DNA from: Calliphora vicina
Lineage: Eukaryota > Arthropoda > Insecta > Diptera > Calliphoridae
Reading direction: 5' to 3'
DNA length: 64,000 bases
NCBI RefSeq assembly: GCF_958450345.1
Contig: NC_088780.1
Span: 126,618,226 to 126,682,225 of the forward strand
Shown piece after piece: positions 10,875-23,215 of this stretch. Both the position numbers and the translations under genes were made by a program. How positions within the stretch are numbered: the stretch's first letter is position 1; the number at the start of each line of letters is the position of its first letter. The notes below the pieces were generated by a model that was given only the letters and a program-made list of their open reading frames with translations, was not told the DNA's origin and did no database searches.

Positions 10875-13499
10875 TAAAATCATCCAAATATTGTTTTTAT
10901 TTAAATATGATTTGGATTGGATTGTAAAGAAAAAATATTTGTTTTAGTGTATGAAATTATAAGAAAACATAACACCTCTCACGATTTCCAAATTTTCGCA
11001 TATTTCTATATGTACCTCAAAATTACTTCCGTTTTATGTCACGTACGTTAGTTATATCCTTATTTCGCTCGATATTTTGAAAAACAATGTTTCCAACGAA
11101 CTTATTATTTGTTTAAAATTCTCTGAATTATTTTTCAGATACTCTTATATTTGCAAAATCTATTCCACTCCATAGGCGTACAAATGTCACGTACGATGAC
11201 ATGGAATTGACCATATGTTAAGTTTAAATATGGAATTCAATTTTGTTCATATGACAATTGCAAACACTCTTGCAGCGATAGATTAATTAGAGCCAGTTTA
11301 ACACCTTTCTTCATATGTTCATGTTCATATGACAATTGCAAACACTCTTGCAGCGATCGATTAATTAGAGCCAGTTTAACACCTTTCTTACACATATTTT
11401 GCCCGGATTTTAATTTGAAGTTCGATATTGCTTCTGAACTCATCCTACCTTACGACTCAATGCATTCTGATACACTTCACCATGAGTGGCTAGGATATTT
11501 TGAGGTTTGTAATTTCCACATTTCTCATTATACAAAACCATGTCCGCCTGTATGTTGGAATCATATTTTCGAAGCCCTCAAATAGCTTACATTCATGATT
11601 GATACATCGACGCTGTATTACAGTGATTTAGAGTTTTTTTTTTAAATAATTCGGTGTCTCGGGTATTATTGGAGCTTTTTCAACAAAATTTCACAAGGAT
11701 ATAGCTGAAGTGTTTCGAGTTTACTGTTTTCAGCTTCTCAGGCGGAATGGGGGCCCCTCAAAGTTGGTCACCTAGGTTCTCAATTTTTTTTTATCGAGGT
11801 GGAATTTAGAATATAAATAGTTCTTGAGAAGGTTTAGGTTATATTTTTTAGTTCAAGAGATATTCAGGTTTATTTATTTTTTTTTATTGGTTTTTATATA
11901 TGGTGGGTCTACAGAGGGTCATAATCATAAGCCTGAATAAAGTAAAAAAAAAACTTTCTAAAAGTTATTTCGTCCCTATAAAAAGTTACCGCATTCAAAG
12001 TTGGAACATGTAGAAAGGGCCGTATTTTTTAAGTTTTTTCCCAAAAAAGTCCCTATTTTTTTTGCTTTTTTAGACAAAACTTTTCTTCGTGCCTATAAAT
12101 AAATTATATATGTTGCGGAAAAAGAACTGTATAATAAATTTTGTCTCAATTGAGTCTCACACCCAAACCAACCCAAACGTGGCCATTTTTGTGTGCAAAA
12201 CTCATAAACGCAAAGCAGCGATCCTCAGAAGTACCGGAAGCAACCTTGTTCCTTTCAAAAATCTTAACGTTTTTTCATAAATTGCATACAAAAATATAGC
12301 AAAACTATATTTCTAATAGTTCTCGAGATACCGAATTATTTTCAAAAAAAAATACGTTTCTAAACATTGTGCGCAGTCCAGCTTAGCTTGCAATATAAAA
12401 TCGGCCTGGAAATGGCTTGCAACATTTTTTTACCAACAAGCCCACAGCTGTCTATGTATTGATGGAGGAAACTCAGCCACATTTAAAAAAAAAACATCAT
12501 GGACATTTTTTGCAAAAGAGTACGTATCTGCCAGCAAAGCAGTGAAGGCAATTTCCCCTATGTGCTATTTTATACGCTAACTTTTCCTGTGTTCTTTACG
12601 ACTCAATAAAAAATAAGCAATTTAAATTATAAACTGCGTTTTCTATTTAATTAATTCAGATTTAGCTCAATTTATCATATTATGTTCATGTTTGTTTTCA
12701 AATTAATTGCAATTAAAAATTATTTTCTTAGTTGCAATTTTATTTTCCGTATGAGCCATCTCTGCGTATGATTATTATTGATCAATTATAACAAGTATAC
12801 TCAAGAATATCAAACAGCAAATACTCGCATGACAAAGATGTAGATTAGTAATAATGTCATATTTATACATTCTATTAAACGAATAACCATTTTTCATTTT
12901 TATGTTTTGTGCTAATGGATCAAAGTATTAATATTTTAGCTATAAAAACTTACTTATGTATACTAACGACTGTACTGTGAATTCAGTATTCAAAATATTT
13001 GCAGCACGCACGTATCATAATTATTTCTTGCAAATGTTTAAAATTATCCATAAAACAAGTTCTATCGTAAAGCTAAGATATAAAGCAATAATTATTTGCA
13101 GAAATAATAGTTATTATGTCAACAGAAGTATTCGAAAATGGCGACAGAACACACTACTTTCGACTTTTAAGATTTGGGGAGTTAAAGTTATACAATATTC
13201 AAGAGCGTATTTTTAATATTTATAATTATTTTTTTTAGATTGTTATACCTTGTTGGAAAGGGCATCTTGTCCAGATTCTATTATGATTATGAGTTTTGTA
13301 TATGTTGTTAGCAGATTCTAAATTTATTCATTTTAAATATATAATGCTTTTTGGCTTACCTACGCAACTTTGACTAGGATTTTAGCTGTTGGCGCCGTAT
13401 GCCGCCGATCAAGTTTTAACATGGAATTAAAGCTTAACTTATCTAAAAGATATATCAAAACTAGCTGCCTTTTCGTGCCTATAGACAAATGGCATACAA

Positions 13500-14095
13500 A
13501 AATGTTGAGCAACTCAGAAATTAAAACAAAAAATTTTAAATTTAATGAACTTTTTTATCTTGGCAGTTTTTCATTTCTTATTAAACAAGAATACAATTTA
13601 AACAATTATGGAGAGACAAGGAATTAAGCTTTTATAAAATATATGCATAAAATGCACATTCCAAGAAATTATGTAAGTTTTTTTTAAAAGTTTCGCATAT
13701 TGTTTTATTTTTTTTTCGTAATTTTTCAAATTCAACAATAGTAATTTGAATTTTTTCTGTGAAAACCTATTTTTTTTGCACAGTGTCTTAAAACTTAAAT
13801 TAATAATTAAAAACAGTAAAAATATTTTTTTTATAGTTGTTTGGTTTTTTATTCATATGCGCTGGGGGAGAAAATCCTAGAAGAAGTGTTAATGAAAAGT
13901 TGAATAACTTTTACACTTTTCATTCGATTTGAAAAATTAAAACCGTGTTTTGTTAAGAACTAAATTTGTATAAGCTTTCATATCAAAATAAGCAAAAACT
14001 GTCTGAGTTGACGAACATCACTGAAAACGGTTTTTTAGAATAATTTCTGTATTTGAGGGTGCTTTCTAATGTACTCTGCAAGACCTATAAATCTA
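13500..14095 (+). repeat. Decayed copy of the 42275-43311 element
   Basis: The text follows the 1037-bp element at 42275-43311 in order. Shared blocks include 'tcaaattcaacaatagt', 'ttattcatatg-gctg-gggagaaaat', 'atgaaaagttgaata', 'gttttgttaagaactaaatt' and 'gaacatcactgaaaac'. The ends are not clearly preserved, so it is older or truncated. Confidence 0.7.
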
Positions 14096-15529
14096 ATGAT
14101 AAAATACATAAAAACACCTATTTTACTTGTCTTAACATCTCAATTTTATACAAAAATAAAAAAATTAAAAATTTATTTATAAGCTTTCATAACTTTTTTT
14201 ATAATGATTCGCTTTTAATATTCGAAAATACAAATTAAAGCTTAAAGTCCCACCTACTCAACAGAGAAAAAATATTACAGAAATACTCATCCGTTTAAAA
14301 GTTACAGATTTTTGATCCGAAAATTACCAAAATTTTCCACAGTGGAACGCTCAGAGATTGCCTCTCTTCACTCCTTCTGGTTACGTGCACGTGTTAGTAC
14401 TAAATACTTCATAGCCTAATATATAACGAAGAGGCTTTATTTAAAAACATAACAAAATAACCGAATCTAAATAGTATCATCAGCTTAAAACAATTCCTAA
14501 ATCGTTTAGAAAATAGTTATACCATTTAATCTACTTATTTGAATGTTTCCAAAAAAAAAAAAAATATCCAGAATTCTCAATAGAATTACAAATGCCAATT
14601 TATAAAAGCCACTTAATACTAACTCCCAAAATTTGAATACTAAAATGAAATTATTTTTGTTTCTGTACAAATCTAAGAAGTAGTAAATTTTTATGCTTAA
14701 GAGAAATGAAAAACTTATTTAAAAAGAAAATTTAATACACAACGGACAACTTTAAAATTATAATAAAAATAATTTGCATTTCTTTTATTGACCACAATTG
14801 GCAAAGCAAAGAAAATAGATGGAAAAAATGCCTTAACCAAAGTATTTTTTATTTTTATTTTATTTTTGGTAATTTTATATTCATAGTATTTAAACATTTT
14901 ATTTTTGTTTTTATATATTTGAATATAAAAAATAGATGCAAACAATATAGAAACATAAAACATTTAGTTGAGATGAGAGCTAGAGAGGAGCAAAATTAAA
15001 AGAAATATGAAACATTGAAAAGATTTTTGGGAAAGATAAAACTTCAAAATAAAGTTTATTTTTGTATACTTGACACCAGCAAGAGAAAAAGTTTTCAATA
15101 GCAGTAGGACCAAAAGAAACTGTTACACAGGAAACTACAAGACAAAGTTTATAACCATACGAGAATTCTTATTTAAGTTTTTACTACTGCTTTACTCTGT
15201 ATTCCTTTTCTTTTCTTTCCATTTTATTTTTTTTTTGTACTACATATAATGATTGTAGTACATAGAGAGTGAGTGATTATGTATGTAAGTATTCGTACAT
15301 ATATGCTAGGATATGTATAATAACTTGTGGGTACTTATACGAATTATAAAATAAACTTTGTTATAACCCCAACCATTCATTGCTCAGACACCAACACGCT
15401 TACATGTACCGAGATGTAACAGAAAAAAATAAAATAAATAAATTCACATAAACATAAAAATTACATTTACAGAGTGAATTTAAATAATGGAAACAAAAAT
15501 AAAATTATTTTGTTCTAAGTAGTGGACTA

Positions 15530-15950
15530 GCCAGCAATCTTAGGACACTTTCCAGAGCCTGTGATTTTACCTATCATTTAACAAGTTACATTACTAGCTA
15601 CTTGACTAGTTATAGCCTGTCCAAAATAGTCAACTCATTGGATTCACATACCGGTTACATAAAGTCAGTTACCTTACTAGCTATCTAACTGGTTACTTGA
15701 TCAGTTACATAACTAATTATTTTAAAAAGTATTGGTTCTAATTGATCTCAAATAGTCAGTTATATAGACTTCTTATAGACAGTCCAATAACCGATTACTT
15801 ATAAATAAACATTCCTCCAACAATATATTACTTCTGGTGGGTAATACTACTATCTAAAATGCAGTACAAGTAAAATAAACTTTTAAGTGACTATACTCTA
15901 GGTTACTTAGAGACACAAAAGGGATAATTGACTAGACTTAAGGTTGCCAA
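15530..15950. repeat. 'actagctacttgactagtta' repeat, copy 1
   Basis: This region is dense in short degenerate repeats of 'gttac-ta-ctagcta' and its complement. Related sequence occurs at about 27340-27622 and 60120-60460, both also with 'gtcaattggttacttta' and 'aaataactagt-acgtagctagtta'. The ends were not resolved. It looks like a non-autonomous DNA element with internal repeats. Confidence 0.5.
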
Positions 15951-17947
15951 CTGTTCAGCTCAGAAAATGTCTAGATTTATAAATAAAAATGGCTAGAAAT
16001 GGCTAAAATAGAAAATAACTAAAAAAAAATAAATATTGTGTTTTTATACCCTTCGCCATGAGTGGCAAATAATTTATATACATGACTCATACATCAATAT
16101 ATCGGGAATTCTTCCGGCTGGGTCGACAAAATCGGCCCACAAATGGCTGAGATATAAGGAAAAGACCGGGACAACCTAGATTTTTTTGCTTATTTTTGAT
16201 GTTTTTGAACTATCATGTTGAAATATCTCCATTGATTTTTTAACCACTTCTAGTATGATTTAGCATGCGACACACTTTTCCTTTTGTTGCGATAGCTATC
16301 AATTGCATTCCCTTTTTCGGTTCACGTTTTACCCATGTAAATAAAAAAATTTGTTTTTGAAAAAGATACACTTGCGATAGCAAACGAGACACCAACAATA
16401 TTTGTAAAAAGACGGCAGAGATCTGAAATTGAGGCTTGTACAAATGAATACAAATTAATTTTTCATTAATATTTTAAATGTTAAAAGGAGTTTTTTCTTT
16501 AAAATTTTTTTATTTTATTTAATATTTTATAATTGATAAACAATGAAAACATAAACAATTCAGTAAAAAAACATTTAAAAAAACACAAACAGTCTTATAC
16601 AACAGAACTTACAACATGCTTACTAACCGTTGTTAAACTAAATTCGATAAAAGTATATCCAAAAACGAAAATTAGCTTAAAACACCTGTAGTAAACCATT
16701 GTTAAATATATGAAATTTAATAATGGTTCAACCCTACTTTAAACCTATTTTAAGGAATTCTTTTTACTTTTTATCTTAAAAAAGAGGATTTTAAAGATAA
16801 ATTTGGAATAATAGACGATACTATTAATACTGCTAAACACAATTTCTACTCCGCTGGCGAATAAGTTCAATTTTAATAGTATATGATTTTGTTTGATATT
16901 CCTCCGGCAGTGAACTACATGACTCACAAGTGAGTTTGATTGGCATTTTTGTCATTTACTTTTAACCTGCAACGCTACATATATAGTAATAAAATGTGTA
17001 AACATTGTGGAAGAAGGTCCACACAATGTAATATACCCACTCCGGAATTATAATTGTGTGTTTCCACATAGAAATTCATTAAAATTTAACAAAATGTCAA
17101 TAAAAATAAATTAATAAAATAAATTATAAAACAGTGATGTTTATTTTATCACAGAATATTCGACATTCGAATACTTTTAATAATAATTGAAATAAACTAT
17201 ATAAAAAAGTTTGTACATTAATATATTTTAGCTCAATATAAATTTACTAGAATCAAATATACAGGTTTTCTCTAAAAATTAGTTGTTATCTTCAAAAATT
17301 TATTATTACTAAAAACAATCAATGAAAAAAAGAAAAATAACGAATATTTTATCCTAATTGAAAGCATCACTAACAACGAAAAAGGGTAAATAAATGGGAA
17401 GCATTGCCAGCTTAGACAAAAATCAGTACATTAGTTATTGTGCCTTTAACAAACGTTTTTGGATACAATACTTTTATAAATGGGTTTTAAAGCTAAAGTG
17501 TTCGTTAACAAAATTGTGTTTTAAATCTACAATATGGTTTTTTTTGCATAAGACTGAAACTATTCATTTAAGATTATGAGATCATGTATATGGTTCATAA
17601 AATCTAAATCAAAATCGAACTTATTTGTGATAAAATTCAAAACAATTTCTGTTCCAGTAAAGCACTTTTGTTTTTTACATGCGAAACAAATTGTGTTTGT
17701 TGTGTTTTTTGCCCTGACTCCTCCATTCTATCTTGTTTGATAATGTCCAGCTACATCCATCCAAAAACAGACGAACATAAAATCTGATTTTCGATTGATC
17801 ATAAGTTTATATAATAATATTGGATTATTGGATATGTTATCGAAATATAACATTTCCTAGGTCAGCTGTCATATCTTAAACCAATGCCAACCTGTGTCTG
17901 CGTTTTTGCCTGTGTATATACCAGTTTTATATAAATAACCAATTTAA

Positions 17948-19614
17948 CCCTGCTGTTAGGTTTGGACCATTTTGGTCAAATTTTTTTTTATTTTTTATAT
18001 AAATTTGCAATGGCTTATCGTATCAACTTAAAACGTCTGCTATTTTAATGATTTTAGTTAGTTTTTAGCTATATAGGATAACATAGAACAGAAAAAAATT
18101 AAAATTTACAAATCTTAGGTTATGGACCATTTTGGTCCATGCAATATATTTTATTCTTTATATGAGTAAAAGTAAGAAAAAACAATTATGGCTTATTGTT
18201 ATTTTCGAAGCAAGATGAAAAAATTGTTTTTCGATTCGATTTGCATACAAATATGTTGGATATAATGCATTTGGCATTACATTTGAACTTACATCAATTG
18301 CAAATTCCTGATTTTCTAGTAGCTGAAATTTTTATATCAACTCTTGTAGATGGTACACTATTTGATGGCGAAGCTTTTTGTTGAGTCAATAGCTCTGCTG
18401 CAAATGGATTTTTAGGTTTGACTGTCCATTTCAAAACGTATTCTTCTGATATTCACATAGCTAACTGGCGTAAAAACTCGGATGTATCATCTATATTTGA
18501 AAATACATCATTTTACCATTTATTTAATTTTCTTTTAGTGTTGTAGTAACTAATCGTTTGATCAGCAGTATCAACGCCTCCTAAGATAGATAAAGGAAAC
18601 TTTGTACAGTTATAATAACAAACGATTGCAGGTATCTTGTTATGATTATTGATGGAGCTCATCAATATAGTTCCTTTAGTTTTATGGCCGATATATATAG
18701 CTGCGATTTCACTAAAAGCAAATGCGGATGTACATAAAGGAACTTTTTTGGACATAAACAATTTCGGTGGAAGTTTTGTTTTCCCGAAATGTTCCCATAT
18801 ATGTCCGTCTCCTTTGCATCTTACTCAAAAGATGAAGTTATCACCTGTTATCAGGATGTTATAAAACATTGAAAGAAGAGTTTCCCAATTGTCCCATAAC
18901 TCAAACTTGTCGCTACTTTTTTGTTGTCTTCTGTTGACAGCATCATCCAAGCAGAGAGCACTTGTATCAATTAAAAATTATCCTAGCTCTTAATAGACCA
19001 GAAAATATGCCAAAACTTGCATCAAACTAATCTTCGTTTTTGCCACTGCAATATAAAATTATTATGATAACCTAATTACGTATATACAAGACCAAAATCC
19101 CAGCAAGAATTAGAATCTTTCCATTTGCTTTCAAATTTAAGTCTACCACATTTATTCGTATTATCCATGATTATTTTCACACCACAAAGCGTTAAACCTG
19201 GTGGTAATGATGTAACATTCTCCGCTGAAGCTCCAATGTGACGTGGTAAAGGAATCCATTGCATTTTAGTTTTCGCAATGTATAATGCATCTACAGCATA
19301 ATCTGCTTCATTTTCTTCACCATTGTTCATTTCACATTCACCAGTGTGACTTTCTTTCAATATTTTCATGTAATATGGACGAAAATGAAATATCTGCATC
19401 AATTTCATTTAGAATTTCGGCAATATCACTGATAATATTTCGTCAATTTTCCATTTTTTAAATTTTTTTTATAAAAATTTATATATTCACTTTTATAAAT
19501 ATTTAAAATGTCTGGTCAAAGAGTTTTATGTAAAATTTTTTATGAAAAATACAAAGAGGACCAAAATGGTCCCTTACCTAAGATTCGTAAGTTTTTTTTA
19601 ACCTAACAGCAGGG
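17948..19614 (-). mobile_element. piggyBac-like element, 1667 bp, decayed
   Basis: Exact TTAA lies on both sides (17944-17947 and 19615-19618). Terminal repeats CCCTGCTGTTAGGTT and AACCTAACAGCAGGG are perfect 15-bp inverted repeats. Subterminal 'ggaccattttggtc' palindromes occur near both ends (17967, 18123 and, in complement, 19558). The interior encodes a broken piggyBac transposase on the minus strand (18360-19410). The TTAA target and CCC/GGG termini are hallmarks of piggyBac. Confidence 0.93.
18360..19410 (-). pseudogene. piggyBac transposase remnant
   Basis: On the minus strand one open piece (19076-19408) has the acidic N-terminal region and KMQWIPLPRH, then SLPPGLTLCGVKIIMDNT. A second piece (18513-18761) has IYIGHKTKGTILMSSINNH, then ILGGVDTADQTISYYNTKRK. 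The G-G-V-D-x-x-D-Q motif with the following Y-x-x-x-R-x-x-x-x-W is the most conserved part of piggyBac transposases and contains its last catalytic Asp. Multiple stops and frame changes between the pieces, and loss of the first catalytic Asp region, make it inactive. Confidence 0.9.
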
Positions 19615-19635
19615 TTAAACTCGTAACTACATCCA

Positions 19636-19745
19636 AGCTTATTTTACCATATGCTCGTCTATAGACTTATAAGTATTTGTCTTGGGTCAAAGTCTTTCAT
19701 ATACTGCGGCCCTTAAATTTTACCATATGCTCGTCTATAGACTGA
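19636..19745. repeat. Short direct repeat
   Basis: The phrase 'attttaccatatgctcgtct' plus 'atagact' occurs twice, 77 bp apart (about 19640 and 19717), between the two piggyBac remnants. 'gggtcaaagt' follows both copies. It may mark a local duplication or slippage at the truncation point of the second piggyBac element. Confidence 0.7.
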
Positions 19746-20505
19746 TGGGTCAAAGTTTTTCCAAATGCTGAGTTGAAATTTATTACTGGTCGTATTTTTG
19801 AGGCTCAGTGGTATAATTGGTCGACGGCTTAGCTGTTCAGCATTGATAGCAAAATGTAAGCTTGAAATAATACTTTCAAAACTACCACGAATCATAACCT
19901 TGGACATAAACGGTACTGAATATATATCGTAGACGAGTAGAATCTTATTTCTGCCAATTTGTGGATACTCATTGCTTTCAATTCTGCTTCACTTATGGAA
20001 AATATTATACCTTTCTGCTCACAATATGTTTCGTTTGGGAAATTATGTACTCTATTAGTGTGTCGAACTCTCAAACTGTATTATTAAACATCTAAAATAT
20101 CTTTGGGTATAAAACCTGCCCGTATATGCAATCAGGGGCGCTATAAGCTTTCGAAACGTAATTTTGATTGGCTTTTTTCCACTGAAGTTTAACTAAAAAT
20201 TCTTTGGCCACTTTAGGTTTGGGAACACCTTATTCCATTGTTCGATATTATTGGTTTTGCAATGTAAATAAAGCAGAACTCTACTTTTTCAAAAGAAAAA
20301 AGCTTTTAATTGTTCAACGCATTTGTTCTCAAATTTTTACCTTTGACGACGAATGGAACACATAAGTCCCATGATTTTTCTCGTAGAAGGAGTAATAATT
20401 TTTAAATTTTGAAAACACTTTAGTCCAGTAATGTCGCCTTTCCGAGTAAGAATCTGCAATAAAATATTAAGAATTTCCAGCGGAAAATTCTTCGTCGTCA
20501 AAGGG
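19713..20505 (-). mobile_element. Second piggyBac-like element, 5' part only
   Basis: The right boundary has TTAA (20506-20509) next to a CCCTTTGACGACGAAGAAT terminus (reading leftward on the minus strand). 'ttgacgacgaa' is repeated at about 20343-20353 in the subterminal region. Minus-strand frames at 19892-20074 and 19713-19907 give AMSIHKLAEIRFYSS and MSKVMIRGSFESIISSLHFA. The M-S-x-x-R-F-x-x-I-x-x-x-L-H-F motif marks the piggyBac transposase N-terminal half. The 3' half and the left end are missing, and the element abuts the other piggyBac within about 100 bp. Confidence 0.8.
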
Positions 20506-20929
20506 TTAAGCTATAGATTATTTTGAAAGCTTCGCTTTTACTGAGACTGTGTCGATGTACTAGAAGACAACATTTTTATTTTATTGTTCGAAAAACTCAA
20601 CTAAGTTACTGTTGTGGTATAGGCATCTTAAAATGTGTTTCAATTATTCTCTTTCATCATGTAACTGTGCAAAAAGTTTAAAGAAGAAGAAAAAAATACA
20701 ATACACGTTCTTAAGTTTACCAAAACAATAACAAAACCACAAAACACTATAATAAAACAATAACAGCAACAGCATAATATTTATGTTTCTGTATCAAAAC
20801 ATTAACACAAATACACGCATACTCCTGTACATTCATACATTAGACTGGCCCTTAAAAAATGTATTTGCTTTTTATTGAATTTATTTTATTATCAGATCAT
20901 TATCTAAAACTGATAGATGCTTAATCATT

Positions 20930-21640
20930 TTGGTATCGACATACAATTCAACATAAATAAGTTTCACATAGAAAGAAATTACGATACCTAATTTCATGAC
21001 AATGGGTTCATAACACAGATCAACAACAAAAAAAGGCTTCACTAACCACTATATAGATTTGATGCATCATGGTTACCTAAGTACAAAAATGGTAAAATTT
21101 TTTAATTCTATGGATAGATTTTTTTTAAATTTTTTTTTCTAAAATTGTGAATTTTTTTAGATGTTTCATGAGTTTTTTAAAACACAAAAATTTTTTGTTT
21201 CAATTTGTTATTATAACATCAAAACTACTACGCCGATTAAAACGCAATATATAACCGGATTAAAGGTTATGTATATTTTAAATTTTTTAAGTTTACCTCA
21301 ATAATATCGGACTAACCGTTTTTGAGTTATCATTAATTATGTGGAGAAACATTTAAAAAAATTCACAATTTTAGAAAAAAAAAATATCCACAGAATTTAA
21401 AAATTTATTTTTGTACTACTGGAACCACAATACATCAAAATTGTGTAGTGGTTTAAAAAGTCACGAAAATTTTTCGATTTTGTTGCCCTGTGTAATTGAT
21501 AATAGATCCCATTTAAGACCCACATCCGAAAATCACTCACGAAATTTGTTTTGTTAAAATTTTCAAAGAAAAATGATTTGCTGTGTAGGGTATTATATGG
21601 TAGGGCTCGAATCATACTTGTTTTCAAATATGGCTTTTAA
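20930..21640 (+). repeat. Diverged copy of the 700-bp interspersed repeat, interrupted
   Basis: Text such as 'cataaataagtttcacatag', 'acctaatttcatgacaatgg', 'acatccgaaaatcactcacg' and 'tgtagggtattatatggt' matches the 27921-28628 family. The copy is split by the palindromic element at 21044-21453. The tail ends near 'cgaatcatacttg'. Confidence 0.65.
21044..21453. mobile_element. Foldback element with CACTA-like ends, about 410 bp
   Basis: The left arm (aaccactatatagatttgat ...) and right arm (complement: aaccactacacaattttgat ...) are inverted repeats of about 150 bp, including 'ctaaaattgtgaattttttt' in both. It interrupts a diverged copy of the 700-bp interspersed repeat. The termini can be read as CACTA/TAGTG. 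The target duplication is ambiguous because the inverted repeat seems to continue outward by 3 bp. No coding sequence is present. Confidence 0.7.
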
Positions 21641-21659
21641 TTAAACATTTTTAATATTT

Positions 21660-23215
21660 CGCTTACACGTCTTTGTGCCCTACACTAATATATGCCCAAA
21701 AATATTAGTCGAACATCCACCTTAGAATCACGATTAAACGACATCCGTCCGTCCGTCACTGACGTACAGGTCACTATTTTATTGAAATTCCTATACAAAT
21801 GTTCTCCCGTAATAGGACTTTATCGGTCATAAATGCTTGATTTAAACATATATCCACACAAATTTGTACAGAAATACATTAGGTTGGTTCGATTTAGCAA
21901 TCGATATTGTGCCATAGATTTTTCGATATCTTTTGGTGTTTATAAAAAACCGACTTTTTAAAAATCGGTTCATCGGTAACCGAAAATTTACCTTTTTAAG
22001 AAAACCGGTTTTTCGGTTAGCCGACTTCGAAAAAAACCGGTTAAATGGTAAAGGAATATGTAGAAACACACAAAATATCCAATAAAATATAAATAGCTTT
22101 AAAATTTGTAGTTTTTATTTGTCAGGGAATGGTTAATATTTAATAGCTATAAATATGCAAAAGTGCCAAATTCATTTTATTTTGTAAAAATTTCAAAATT
22201 ATTATCACAGTGAAATGGAGCTAATTCATTACACTGTGCACGAAATTGACAATATTTTTTCTGTCAAGAGGGGCACCAAGCGGCTTAAACTAATTTGGGT
22301 ATGCTGAATTTAGTGGTGTTAACCGTTTATTTTAGGTTAGCTCATATTTTCCAGATATACTGTTATTTCGAAAATGGAGGAGTTGCACCACATATATTCG
22401 CGTAACTCCAAAAAGGTTTAGTTTATTGAATTATCTGAAAAAATCGAAATTCCGCCCAAAATTCAGAAAAATTAAAAAAATTAAATTTTTGTCAACTTTT
22501 ATTTTCAATGTTTTTTTTTAGTAGGTAATAAATCCTTAAAAACAAAAGTCAATTCGTTTACTTTTTATGTTAATATGTCGTAGTGGAAAATTTGTTTCCT
22601 TATACCAAAAGCTATCGAAAAATCGATGGCACAATATTAAACAAAATTTGGCCTTACAAATCGTTCCACCCTATATAACTGAATTACACCTAAAAATTTT
22701 GTACAGATCGATTCATAATTTACGACAGCTCCCATATAAGGCCCATTGGTATCGAAAAAAAATTCTTTAGAAATAAATCGCTAAAATCATGGCATCGCCA
22801 CATCGCGATGTGTTCATAATTTATCATAGCTGTCACAAAAAGCCCACTTCCGAAAACGACTTCAACGAGCATAAATCACTCAAAAAAAATTTGGTATACA
22901 AATAATATTTAACCGAAAGAAATTTCGTATAGAAATAAATCACGAGACATAATTTCATTGCGATCGGTGCATAATGAACCAAGCTACCATGTGAATAAAA
23001 CTAAATAATAAATAAAATAATTTAGGTATCCAAAAATAATTCTATATAAATACGTTTCATATAGAAAGAAATCACGCTACCTAATTTCATACTGGTCGGT
23101 CCACTTCCGAAAATCACTTAAAAAAATAAATTATAGATATTTAAAAAAAAACATATTTAATCATTGTAGGATATTATACATTCGGGCTTTACCTACGACT
23201 ATACTTTCTTATTTG
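21660..23215 (+). repeat. Diverged interspersed repeat copy with nested element
   Basis: It starts near 'cctacactaatatatgccca' and has 'cgacatccgtccgtccgtca', 'ttatcggtcataaatgcttg', several 'cgatcggt-cataat' units, and ends 'catactttcttatttgtt'. It belongs to the 27921-28628 family but is older. A TA-flanked element (21882-22671) is inserted. Confidence 0.65.
21882..22671. mobile_element. TA-flanked inverted-repeat element, about 790 bp (mariner-like ends)
   Basis: The ends GGTTGGTTCGATTT and, in complement, GGGTGGAACGATTT, each followed within about 30 bp by 'atattgtgccat-gattttt', are inverted repeats. TA lies on both sides. TTAGGTTGG-type ends are typical of some mariner families. The left part contains a cluster of 'aaaccggttt / cggttagccgac' motifs (21950-22045). 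No transposase remains. Confidence 0.65.

Larger units (their letters stand above)
9139..11217. mobile_element. 'TGTCACGTACG' repeat, copy 1, with two nested insertions
   Basis: The outer ends are inverted repeats: CATATGGGCAATTCCACGAG at 9139 and, complementing it, ...CATGGAATTGACCATATG ending at 11217. Copies of TGTCACGTACG or its complement occur inside (near 10566, 10579, 11038 and 11184). Removing the hAT element (9230-10354) and the CTAG insertion (10610-10874) leaves a host of about 0.7 kb. A rearranged second copy at 50730-53001 lacks the first insertion, which proves it. Confidence 0.75.

Noticed and set aside
18196..18384. 62-codon plus-strand frame within the piggyBac element
   Set aside because: It is antisense to the transposase remnant.
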